Origin: Hyphomicrobium_A sp041659545
GTDB taxonomy: Bacteria > Pseudomonadota > Alphaproteobacteria > Rhizobiales > Hyphomicrobiaceae
Assembly: GCA_041659545.1 (NCBI GenBank)
Contig: JBAZYB010000165.1
Coordinates: 1 to 9,068 of the forward strand
DNA length: 9,068 bases
Reading direction: 5' to 3'
Shown here: piece by piece, positions 1 to 6,228 of the stretch
How the letters are laid out: each line of letters opens with the position of its first letter
Position numbering within the stretch: the stretch's first letter is position 1
Translations under genes and position numbers: made by a program
The notes under the pieces: generated by a model
Seen by the model: only the letters and a program-made list of their open reading frames with translations
Told to the model about the DNA's origin: nothing
The model's database searches: none

Positions 1-654
1 ACTATGCCGGGTTGGGGCCGGCATGGCGGTCGCGGAGGGATCTGGAACTTCCGGCGCGGCCGGTGGAACCGCTGCTGCCGCAGGTGCTTCGCTGGCTGCG
101 TCCGAGCGCGCGGTTGCGACCATATCCTCTAAGCTTTTCAGCATGTTCGAGGCGACGGCCCCGGCCGTGTTGGGCTTTGCCGGCGTGGTGGTCGTGGCCG
201 CCTTCATCGCAGGCTGCCTGGGCTCGGCTCCCACGATGCGGGCAACGGCACCGGCAGGGGCTTTGAAGAGGGCCAGCTTGCCGTCTGGATTGGCAATCTT
301 TGTGTCGGTTGTGAGGGTCCACTCGCCATTTTCGTCGACCTGAGCGGTGCCGATCTCCTGGCCATCGACGGTGATCGTCACCAGCGAGCGAGGCTCGCCA
401 CGGCCGGCAAATACGGATGTGCCATCGGGATCGATGCGGGCGATGTCGAAACCAAGCCCCGAGGCAGCGGCGGGCGGATTGAGTGCTTCTTGAAGTTGGT
501 CAGCGTCGCTCTTGGGGCTATCGGGCTTGGCGGCACGCTGCTTTTCGCCCGGCGGTTCCGGGGCGAGCGATGGCGGGCCCATGTCGAGCAGCCAGATGGT
601 GCCGCCAAATAGCATGAGCAACAGAAGAATGAACGCAAAAGCTAGGCGTAGCAT
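1..654 (-). CDS. Membrane-anchored Ig-like domain protein, probably LysM-family (3' end outside window)
   Basis: Open frame of 218 codons from the ATG at 654-652, running off the left edge without a stop. Residues 1-23 form one hydrophobic segment after MLR, so the protein is probably a signal-anchored or exported envelope protein. A Pro/Ala/charged linker follows (about 25-66). Residues 69-113 form a compact beta-rich unit (FDIARIDPDG, then VTITVDGQEIGT and DENGEWTL) resembling the bacterial Ig-like domain near the N-terminus of many alphaproteobacterial LysM peptidoglycan-binding proteins. Residues 145-218 are again low-complexity Ala/Pro/Thr. No LysM motif lies inside the window; by family analogy it would be in the missing C-terminal part. 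There is no in-frame start upstream and only a weak GGGGA-like ribosome site. The gene points the same way as the rhomboid gene, 103 nt downstream of it. The open frame and its codon use are solid; the family name is inference. Confidence 0.72.
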   Translation of the reverse strand, partial: MLRLAFAFILLLLMLFGGTIWLLDMGPPSLAPEPPGEKQRAAKPDSPKSDADQLQEALNPPAAASGLGFDIARIDPDGTSVFAGRGEPRSLVTITVDGQEIGTAQVDENGEWTLTTDTKIANPDGKLALFKAPAGAVARIVGAEPRQPAMKAATTTTPAKPNTAGAVASNMLKSLEDMVATARSDAASEAPAAAAVPPAAPEVPDPSATAMPAPTRHS

Positions 655-757
655 CGAGTTAGTCCCCGCGCCTTTAGGTCCCCAGCCGGCGGATACTCGT
701 GCATTTTCCGAACCGGTTCAAGGCCGACACGCTGGTGCCCGGGCCGAAGCCGCCGTT

Positions 758-1420
758 TCAAGACGTAATGCGGGGGGTGCCATCGCTGCCGCGGAAAAGG
801 AAGGCCATGAGGAAGCCGGCCACGAAACCGCCGACGTGGGCCATGAAGGCGACCCCACCCACATCCTGGCCCTCGCCGGAGTTGGCGATCGACCCGACGC
901 TGGAGAAAAGCTGCAGGCCGAACCAAAGTCCAAGGACAAGGATCGCCGGTACGGCAACTACGCCGCCGCGCATCAGGACGTTGACGCGGCCCTTGGGGAA
1001 CATGAGCAGGTAAGCGCCGAGCACGCCAGCAATGGCGCCGGATGCGCCGAGGTTGGGGATGCTGGATGTCGGATTGAGGAAGTACTGGGCGAAGGTTGCG
1101 GCAAGGCCAGCGAGCAAGTAAAAGAAGAGATACTTGGCGTGACCGAAGTTGTCCTCGACGTTGTCGCCGAAGATCCAAAGATAGAGCATGTTTCCGCCAA
1201 GGTGCAGCCAGCTGCCGTGCATGAACATTGCGGTGAAAAGGGTCACGAAATCACCGGACGGGTCGGCGGCGAACCGAGCTGGCACGAACGCCCACTGGCG
1301 GATGAACTCATCGCCGTTCTGCAGTTGCAGAAGAAAGACAGCAACATTGATGGCAATGAGTGTGTAGGTGACAAACGGCGTCGTGCGCCGCATTGAGTTG
1401 TCGTCGCCTAATGGGAACAT
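758..1420 (-). CDS. Rhomboid family intramembrane serine protease
   Basis: A 220-residue polytopic membrane protein. The first helix spans about 15-33. HGSWLHLGGN (68-77) supplies the HxxxN pair H73/N77 that corresponds to the oxyanion residues of E. coli GlpG. GASGAIAG (125-132) carries the catalytic serine S127, and AHVGGF (194-199) in the last helix carries the catalytic H195, so the Ser-His dyad is intact. Rhomboids cleave transmembrane segments within the inner membrane; the substrate here is unknown. The length fits a six-helix bacterial rhomboid without extra domains. An in-frame upstream start would add 45 residues, but the ATG at 1420 is preferred: it has GGAGG 9 nt upstream and the added residues look non-coding. 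The gene diverges from murJ across 133 nt. A perfect TTGACA lies at 1476-1471 on this strand, with no convincing -10 partner. Confidence 0.93.
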   Translation of the reverse strand: MFPLGDDNSMRRTTPFVTYTLIAINVAVFLLQLQNGDEFIRQWAFVPARFAADPSGDFVTLFTAMFMHGSWLHLGGNMLYLWIFGDNVEDNFGHAKYLFFYLLAGLAATFAQYFLNPTSSIPNLGASGAIAGVLGAYLLMFPKGRVNVLMRGGVVAVPAILVLGLWFGLQLFSSVGSIANSGEGQDVGGVAFMAHVGGFVAGFLMAFLFRGSDGTPRITS

Positions 1421-1553
1421 CGGTTTGCCCCTCCGCCTACGCGGCGACTGTCGGGCAACAGTGTCCGTGATGTCAACGTCGGCGAAGACGGTGACAGGTG
1501 CTGCCATCTGGCCGCTTGCCCTTCGGCCGAGGCTCCGATACCGCTCAGCGTCC

Positions 1554-3152
1554 ATGAAGCTCTACCGCTCCTTCGCGACCGTCGGCGGCCTCACCTTGTT
1601 GAGCCGCGTGTTCGGCTTTTTGCGCGACATTCTCATCGCCGCGGTCCTGGGGTCCGGCGTTGTCGCCGACGCGTTCTTCGTGGCTTTCCGCTTCCCAAAC
1701 CTGTTTCGCCGGCTGTTTGGCGAAGGCGCCTTCAATGCGGCTTTCGTGCCGCTGTTCGCCAAGCGCCTGGAGGGGGAAGGGCACGAAGAAGCGCGCGCAT
1801 TTGCCGAGGAGGCGATGGCGGGCCTCGTGTTCATCCTCCTGGCGCTGACCATCATTGCCGAAATTGCCATGCCATTCCTCATGTATGGCTTGGCCCCCGG
1901 CTTTAGCGAGAATCCGGAGAAGTTCGATCTCGCTGTCCTGCTCACGCGCATCACCATGCCCTACCTGATGTGCATGTCGCTGGTGGCGCTCATGTCGGGC
2001 GTGCTGAACTCGTTCGGCAAATTCGTCGAGAGTTCGTCGGTCTCCATCGTCCTCAACGTGGTGATGATGGCGGCTACGCTGATCGGCATGTGGCTTGGCT
2101 ACCAGAACGACCCGATGGCCGGCGTGATCCAGGCGTGGGGCGTGTTTGCCGCCGGTTTCCTGCAGCTCGTGGTGCTGATGGACGGTTTGCGGCGCAACAA
2201 CATCTGGCTTAAGCTGCGTCGGCCGCGGATGACCGAGGGTATGCGCCGCCTCATCCGGCTCGGCATCCCTGGCGTGATCGCCGGCGGGGTGACGCAGATC
2301 AACATCGTCATCGGCACCGTTATCGCTTCGATGCAGAACGGCGCCGTTTCCTACCTCTACTACGCGGACCGGCTGTACGAACTGCCGCTGGCGATCGTGG
2401 GCATCGCTATCGGTGTGGTGCTGCTGCCGGACGTGGCGCGGCATCTCCGCGCCGAAAACCACGAAGCGGTGATGGATAGCCAGAACCGCTCGTTAGAATT
2501 TGCAATGCTGCTGACGCTGCCAGCTGCTGTGGCGCTTGCGGTTGTTCCAACTCCTATTGTGGCGGCGCTGTTCGAGCGCGGGGCGTTTACCGCCGCCGAT
2601 ACGGTGGCTACTGCCTGGGCGCTGGCGATCTTTTCCATCGGCTTGCCGAGCTTCGTGCTGATCAAGGTGTTCTCCCCGGCCTACTTTGCGCGCGAGGACA
2701 CGCGCACGCCGATGATCTATGCAACAATCAGCCTGACGGCGAATACGCTTGGCTCGATCGGACTGTTTTTCCTCTTCCGTAGCCTTGGGTGGATGCCGCA
2801 TCTGGGCATCGCAGTGGCGACGACCCTTGGCGGTATCCTCAATGCGTCGATGCTCTATGCAACGCTGGCCAAGCACCGTCACTTCATTGCCGACAGGCGG
2901 CTCAAGCGCACGCTGCCGCGGGTGTTGCTATCGAGCGCCATCATGGGGCTCGTGCTTTGGTTGGTCTCCGACGCGTTCGACGGTAGCTTCAAGCCGCCAA
3001 CACCGGAGTTCGAGCGGGCGCTAGCGCTCATCGTGCTCGTCGGCGCGGGCTTTCTTGCCTACGCTGTTGCGGTGTTCGCAACGGGCGCGCTCGATCGCAA
3101 GCAGCTGAGGCGGTTCCTGTCCCGCCGTACGCCGCCGCCGGGCCCGGCCTGA
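1554..3152 (+). CDS. murJ: Lipid II flippase MurJ (MviN)
   Basis: A 532-residue inner-membrane protein of the MOP exporter superfamily that moves lipid II to the periplasmic face for peptidoglycan synthesis. The N-terminus MKLYRSFATVGGLTLLSR aligns from its first residue with E. coli MurJ. The charged residues required in the central cavity of E. coli MurJ are conserved: R24 and D25 (GFLRD), D39 (VADAFFVAF), R52 (PNLFRR) and R273 in YYADRLYELP. Multiple hydrophobic segments continue to about residue 520, ending in a basic tail (RRFLSRRTPPPG). The frame stays open upstream to 1368, but those residues overlap the rhomboid gene and do not resemble MurJ, so the ATG at 1554 is used despite lacking a clear Shine-Dalgarno sequence. 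trpS follows after 68 nt in the same direction, a common alphaproteobacterial pairing. Confidence 0.97.
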   Translation: MKLYRSFATVGGLTLLSRVFGFLRDILIAAVLGSGVVADAFFVAFRFPNLFRRLFGEGAFNAAFVPLFAKRLEGEGHEEARAFAEEAMAGLVFILLALTIIAEIAMPFLMYGLAPGFSENPEKFDLAVLLTRITMPYLMCMSLVALMSGVLNSFGKFVESSSVSIVLNVVMMAATLIGMWLGYQNDPMAGVIQAWGVFAAGFLQLVVLMDGLRRNNIWLKLRRPRMTEGMRRLIRLGIPGVIAGGVTQINIVIGTVIASMQNGAVSYLYYADRLYELPLAIVGIAIGVVLLPDVARHLRAENHEAVMDSQNRSLEFAMLLTLPAAVALAVVPTPIVAALFERGAFTAADTVATAWALAIFSIGLPSFVLIKVFSPAYFAREDTRTPMIYATISLTANTLGSIGLFFLFRSLGWMPHLGIAVATTLGGILNASMLYATLAKHRHFIADRRLKRTLPRVLLSSAIMGLVLWLVSDAFDGSFKPPTPEFERALALIVLVGAGFLAYAVAVFATGALDRKQLRRFLSRRTPPPGPA

Positions 3153-3220
3153 GCCATCCAGCCTTGCGCCCCCGATCCTGACGCGCCATAAACCCGCGCC
3201 TATCGCTTCAAGGGGCTCCA

Positions 3221-4279
3221 ATGGCATTCAAAGAGCGCGTTTTCTCCGGCATGCAGCCGACCGGCAGCCTGCACCTGGGCAATTATCTCGGAGCCATGGT
3301 GCAGTGGATCGAGATGCAGAAGACGCACGAGTGCATCTACTGCGTCGTCGATCTGCACGCGATTACAGTGTGGCAGGATCCCAAAGAGCTGAAGAATGCG
3401 ATCCGGCAGGTGACTGCCGCCTATATCGCGTCGGGGCTCGACCCCAAGAAGAGCATTCTCTTCAACCAGAGCCAGGTTGCCGCGCACGCCGAACTCGCCT
3501 GGGTGTTCAACTGCGTCGCCCGCCTCGGCTGGCTGAACCGCATGACGCAGTTCAAGGAGAAGGCTGGCAAGGACCGCGAGAACGCATCGGTGGGTCTGTA
3601 TGCCTATCCCAATCTCATGGCGGCGGACATCCTCGCCTATCAGGCCACGCACGTGCCGGTCGGCGAGGACCAGAAGCAACACCTCGAGCTTGCCCGCGAT
3701 ATCGCGCAGAAGTTCAACAACGACTTCAGCGATCCGATTATTTCTGCCGGCTATGCCGATGGCATCTTCTTCCCTCAGCCCGAGCCCGTTATCACGGGAC
3801 CGGCGACGCGGGTCATGAGCTTGCGCGATGGCACGAAGAAGATGTCGAAGTCCGAGCCGTCGGACATGTCGCGCATCAATCTGATGGACGACACCGACAC
3901 CATCGCCGACAAAATCAAACGCGCGAAAACCGACATGGAGCCGGCGCCGCCGAGCAACCTGGAGGAGCTGAGGGCGCGCCCGGAGGTGGACAACCTCGTT
4001 GGCATCTATGCGGCGCTGGCCGGGGTCAGCAAGGAAGCGGCTCTGGGAGAATTGATCGCGACCTCAAAGGAGGGTCCGAGCATCTTCACCGGCCTCAAGC
4101 GAGCCCTCACGGAGGTGGCCGTCGAGAGGCTGGGGCCGATCCGGGCTGAGATCATTCGCCTCATGGGCGACCCGGGAGAGATCGACCGCGTTCTCGCCGA
4201 TGGCTCCGCCCGTGCTCGCGTTATCGCAACGCCGATCATGAATCAGGTGAAAGATATCGTTGGTTTCGTCCGCTCGTGA
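3221..4279 (+). CDS. trpS: Tryptophan--tRNA ligase
   Basis: A 352-residue class I aminoacyl-tRNA synthetase that activates tryptophan with ATP and charges tRNA-Trp in the cytoplasm. The HIGH-type signature is seen as PTGSLHLGN (13-21), and the KMSKS loop is exact at 207-211 (GTKKMSKSEPSD). MAADIL (133-138) matches the conserved tryptophan-pocket segment, and VGEDQKQHLELARDIA (147-162) is the usual bacterial TrpRS block. A somewhat long insertion (about 178-198, YADGIFFPQPEPVITG) precedes the KMSKS loop, as in many proteobacterial enzymes. Length is typical or slightly long for bacterial TrpRS. The ATG at 3221 has AAGGGG 7 nt upstream. The gene may be transcribed with murJ; the 68-nt gap shows no terminator and no leader peptide. 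Confidence 0.98.
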   Translation: MAFKERVFSGMQPTGSLHLGNYLGAMVQWIEMQKTHECIYCVVDLHAITVWQDPKELKNAIRQVTAAYIASGLDPKKSILFNQSQVAAHAELAWVFNCVARLGWLNRMTQFKEKAGKDRENASVGLYAYPNLMAADILAYQATHVPVGEDQKQHLELARDIAQKFNNDFSDPIISAGYADGIFFPQPEPVITGPATRVMSLRDGTKKMSKSEPSDMSRINLMDDTDTIADKIKRAKTDMEPAPPSNLEELRARPEVDNLVGIYAALAGVSKEAALGELIATSKEGPSIFTGLKRALTEVAVERLGPIRAEIIRLMGDPGEIDRVLADGSARARVIATPIMNQVKDIVGFVRS

Positions 4280-4324
4280 TGCGGCCTAGTTGTTAGCGGC
4301 GGGTCCACATGGCAGCATGGTTTC

Positions 4325-4834
4325 ATGAGCACAGGAAGAAAGCGCCGATCGTTTGAGGCCGATCATTTCCGCAAGTTCCTCGTCATCGTCGACGAGAGCC
4401 CGGAGGTGGAGACTGCGCTCTACTACTCGGCGAGCCGCATGCAGCGTTCGTCGGGAACGCTGGTGCTGTTGTACATCATTGTGCCGCAGGAATTTCAGCA
4501 CTGGATCAACGTCCGCCAGCAGCAGATCGAGGAAGAGACGGCCAAGGCCAAGGCGCTGTTTCGACTCATGCGGCGCAAGCTGAACCTTGCCGGGTATGAA
4601 GGCGTCGCCTGCGAAGAGATCATCCGTGAGGGCTCCAAGGGCGAGGAAATCCGCAAATTGATCGATGAGGACGAGGATATTGCCGTCCTCGTGCTGGGCG
4701 CCTCGGCGGAGGCTGCCGGTCCCGGTCCGCTGGTGTCGTCCCTGGCATCGGGGACCGCAATGGGCAGCTTTCCGATCCCGATTACCATTGTTCCTGGGAC
4801 GTTGGCCCTAGAGGATGTCCGCGCGTTGGATTAG
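4325..4834 (+). CDS. Universal stress protein (UspA family)
   Basis: A 169-residue single-domain protein with the Usp alpha/beta fold. It starts with a basic lead (GRKRRSFEADHF), then strand 1 and its aspartate (KFLVIVDESPE, D23), strand 2 (TLVLLYIIVP, 45-54), a long charged helix (63-87), the region GSKGEEIRKLI (103-113) and strand 4 (IAVLVLGAS, 119-127). The ATP-binding Usp loop normally reads G-x2-G-x9-G-S/T; here GASAEAAGPGPLVSSLAS (125-142) only loosely resembles it, so nucleotide binding is uncertain. The C-terminal PIPITIVPG (150-158) is the usual last strand. Usp proteins are cytoplasmic and linked to stress survival; the specific role here is not known. The gene starts 45 nt after trpS, with no strong ribosome site before ATG 4325, but the two nearby ATGs (4309, 4317) are out of frame. 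Confidence 0.92.
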   Translation: MSTGRKRRSFEADHFRKFLVIVDESPEVETALYYSASRMQRSSGTLVLLYIIVPQEFQHWINVRQQQIEEETAKAKALFRLMRRKLNLAGYEGVACEEIIREGSKGEEIRKLIDEDEDIAVLVLGASAEAAGPGPLVSSLASGTAMGSFPIPITIVPGTLALEDVRALD

Positions 4835-4850
4835 AAGGCTTTCCAGGCAC

Positions 4851-4879
4851 TCGAAATTCCGGGTGCGATGGACTATCTT
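4851..4879 (+). promoter_or_regulatory. Candidate sigma70-type promoter for nfu
   Basis: A TCGAAA box (4851-4856, four of six matches to TTGACA) lies 17 nt before TATCTT (4874-4879, four of six matches to TATAAT). The predicted start site would fall inside the adjacent inverted repeat at 4877-4895, the expected layout for a repressible promoter. The assignment is by eye and each box is only moderate; the spacing and the neighbouring operator-like repeat raise its likelihood. Confidence 0.35.
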
Positions 4880-4895
4880 TAGAGAAGTTCTAAAG
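4877..4895. promoter_or_regulatory. Irr-type iron control element (ICE box) upstream of nfu
   Basis: CTTTAGA (4877-4883), a 5-nt spacer GAAGT, and TCTAAAG (4889-4895) form a perfect 7-bp-arm inverted repeat. Its core TTTAGAG-AAG-TTCTAAA matches the Irr box of alphaproteobacteria, which I recall as TTTAGAA-N3-TTCTAAA, at 13 of 14 arm positions. Irr is a Fur-superfamily regulator that senses iron through haem status and controls haem, Fe-S and iron storage genes in Hyphomicrobiales. The site is AT-rich in a GC-rich setting, lies 55 nt upstream of the nfu ATG and abuts the candidate -10 box, so repression under low iron is the natural reading. The repeat is seen directly; its recognition by Irr is inferred, and no irr gene lies in this window. 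Confidence 0.75.
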
Positions 4896-4950
4896 TAGGA
4901 CGCAATGGCGGTACGCGCTCGCGACGCCAAAATGCGGAAAGGCTAAGCCG

Positions 4951-5505
4951 ATGTTCATTCAGACCGAAGCGACCCCCAACCCGGCGACGCTGAAGTTCAT
5001 TCCCGGAAAGGCCGTGCTCGATGAGGGCACTGCCGACTTCACCAACAAGGGCGAGGCGCTGGCTTCGCCGCTCGCTTCGCGCCTGTTCGACATCAAGGGC
5101 GTACGGGGCGTGTTTCTGGGCTCCGACTTCATCTCGGTGACCAAGGGCACTGAGGAGTGGCAGCACCTTAAGCCAATGATCCTCGGCGCCATCATGGAGC
5201 ATTTCATGTCCGGCGCTCCGGTCGTTGCCGAGAAGGCCAACGACGACGTCGGCGCGACGTCCTACGACCCCAAGGATGAGGGCGTCGTTGCGACCATCAA
5301 GGAATTGCTCGAGACGCGCGTGCGGCCCGCCGTTGCGCAGGACGGCGGTGACATCACGTTCTCTGCCTTCCGCGATGGTGTGGTCTACCTGCACATGCGC
5401 GGCGCCTGCTCGGGTTGCCCCAGTTCCACGGCAACGCTGCGTCACGGCATCGAGAACCTGCTGCGGCACTTCTGCCCCGAAGTCCAGGAAGTGCAGGCCG
5501 TCTAG
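4951..5505 (+). CDS. nfu: NifU family Fe-S cluster carrier protein (Nfu/NFU1-like)
   Basis: A 184-residue two-domain protein. Residues 1-88 are the Nfu N-terminal domain (starting MFIQTEATPNPATLKFIPG, with SRLFDIKGVRGVF at 43-55). Residues about 110-180 are the NifU C-terminal domain, with RPAVAQDGGDI (125-135) and the cluster-binding pair in GACSGCPSS (C153, C156). This architecture and length match mitochondrial NFU1 and its alphaproteobacterial relatives, which hold a [4Fe-4S] cluster at a dimer interface and pass it to client enzymes in the cytoplasm. The ATG at 4951 has GGAAAGG 8 nt upstream. The gene sits between an Irr-type operator with a promoter-like sequence and a rho-independent terminator, so it is probably transcribed alone and tuned to iron supply. 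The NifU N-terminal scaffold and ferredoxin-like domains are absent, so this is a carrier and not nitrogenase NifU. Confidence 0.96.
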   Translation: MFIQTEATPNPATLKFIPGKAVLDEGTADFTNKGEALASPLASRLFDIKGVRGVFLGSDFISVTKGTEEWQHLKPMILGAIMEHFMSGAPVVAEKANDDVGATSYDPKDEGVVATIKELLETRVRPAVAQDGGDITFSAFRDGVVYLHMRGACSGCPSSTATLRHGIENLLRHFCPEVQEVQAV

Positions 5506-5523
5506 CGCCTCCGAGAATGCCAG

Positions 5524-5548
5524 AAACCCCGCCCAACAGCGGGGTTTT
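5524..5548 (+). terminator. Rho-independent terminator after nfu
   Basis: AAACCCCGC (5524-5532) and GCGGGGTTT (5539-5547) pair perfectly over 9 bp around a 6-nt loop (CCAACA), with a run of four T at 5545-5548 on the plus strand. It begins 18 nt after the nfu stop and ends 34 nt before the next start, separating nfu from the rutE-like gene. The matching A residues on the 5' side mean it could also work weakly on the opposite strand. Confidence 0.88.
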
Positions 5549-5582
5549 CGCTATCAACACCGAAAGCCTTCGAGAGTGCCTC

Positions 5583-6170
5583 ATGCCGCATGCCGATGAC
5601 GCCGCGCTTCGCCAGGGATTTCTCGACGCGCGTACCCACAATGCGTGGCAGGCAAAAGAGGTGCCCGACACCATGCTGCGGCGACTCATCGAGGTCGTGC
5701 AGATGGGACCGACGAGCGCCAACTGCGAACCGGCGCGCTATGTGTTCGTCAAGTCGGCAGAGGCGAAGGCAAAGCTGAAGCCGCTGCTCAGCGAGGGCAA
5801 TCGCGAGAAGACCATGCAGGCGCCCGTGTGCGCCATTATCGGATACGACATGGAATTCTACGAGCAACTGTCGAAGACCTTTCCGCACAAGGACATGCGC
5901 AGCGCCTTTGTTGGGAACCCTGAGAAGATCCTCGATGCGGCGTTCCGCAATAGCTCGCTCCAGGGCGCCTATCTGATCATCGCCGCGCGTCTGTTGGGTC
6001 TCGATTGCGGACCTATGTCGGGCTTTGATGCTGCCGGTGTCGATGCAGCGTTTTTCGCGGGTACTGCCTACAGGTCGAATTTCCTCTGCAACCTCGGCTA
6101 TGGTGATCCGTCCAAGCTCATGCCCCGACTGCCGCGGCTCGACTTCGACGAAGTGGCCCAGATCGTCTGA
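5583..6170 (+). CDS. rutE: Nitroreductase family protein, RutE-like (malonic semialdehyde reductase)
   Basis: A 195-residue FMN-dependent flavoprotein of the nitroreductase superfamily, essentially the length of E. coli RutE. Blocks that match RutE closely are DARTHNAW (15-22), MGPTSANCEPAR (41-52), FRNSSLQGAYLIIAA (121-135), LGLDCGPMSGFD (138-149) and NLGYGDPSKLMPRLPRL (170-186). RutE reduces malonic semialdehyde to 3-hydroxypropionate at the end of the Rut uracil breakdown pathway and uses NAD(P)H. No other rut gene is in the window, so here it may detoxify malonic semialdehyde from another source or act on a different substrate. The ATG at 5583 is chosen because homology begins just after it and the upstream open frame runs through the terminator. 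The ribosome site (CGAGAG) is weak. The gene lies between the nfu terminator and tsaB; a 58-nt gap follows. Confidence 0.9.
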   Translation: MPHADDAALRQGFLDARTHNAWQAKEVPDTMLRRLIEVVQMGPTSANCEPARYVFVKSAEAKAKLKPLLSEGNREKTMQAPVCAIIGYDMEFYEQLSKTFPHKDMRSAFVGNPEKILDAAFRNSSLQGAYLIIAARLLGLDCGPMSGFDAAGVDAAFFAGTAYRSNFLCNLGYGDPSKLMPRLPRLDFDEVAQIV

Positions 6171-6228
6171 TAGATTTCTGCATTTTCAGGTGGTGAATCC
6201 CCCGTGCTCTGCGTATAGGGTGCGGCGC

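Noticed and set aside
2..343. Short open frames on both strands at the left edge
   Set aside because: They lie in other frames of the continuous minus-strand gene at 1-654, which has a plausible membrane anchor, Ig-like domain and linker.
512..1396. A 294-codon plus-strand open frame opposite the rhomboid gene
   Set aside because: Its product is hydrophilic and shows no recognisable family, while the minus strand encodes a rhomboid with all catalytic residues. It is a GC-rich antisense shadow.
1368..1553. N-terminal extension of murJ by 62 residues
   Set aside because: The extension overlaps the start of the divergent rhomboid gene and has no MurJ similarity; E. coli MurJ aligns from the ATG at 1554.
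1545..2462. A 305-codon minus-strand open frame opposite murJ
   Set aside because: The product is rich in His, Gln, Asp and Arg, typical of an antisense frame of a membrane protein gene; murJ on the plus strand is unambiguous.
4879..5469. A 196-codon minus-strand frame opposite nfu
   Set aside because: It has no recognisable motif and covers the whole nfu gene, whose CxxC motif and domains are clear.
5415..5582. N-terminal extension of the rutE-like gene
   Set aside because: The extension would be read out of frame through the end of nfu and through the terminator hairpin; RutE similarity begins just after the ATG at 5583.
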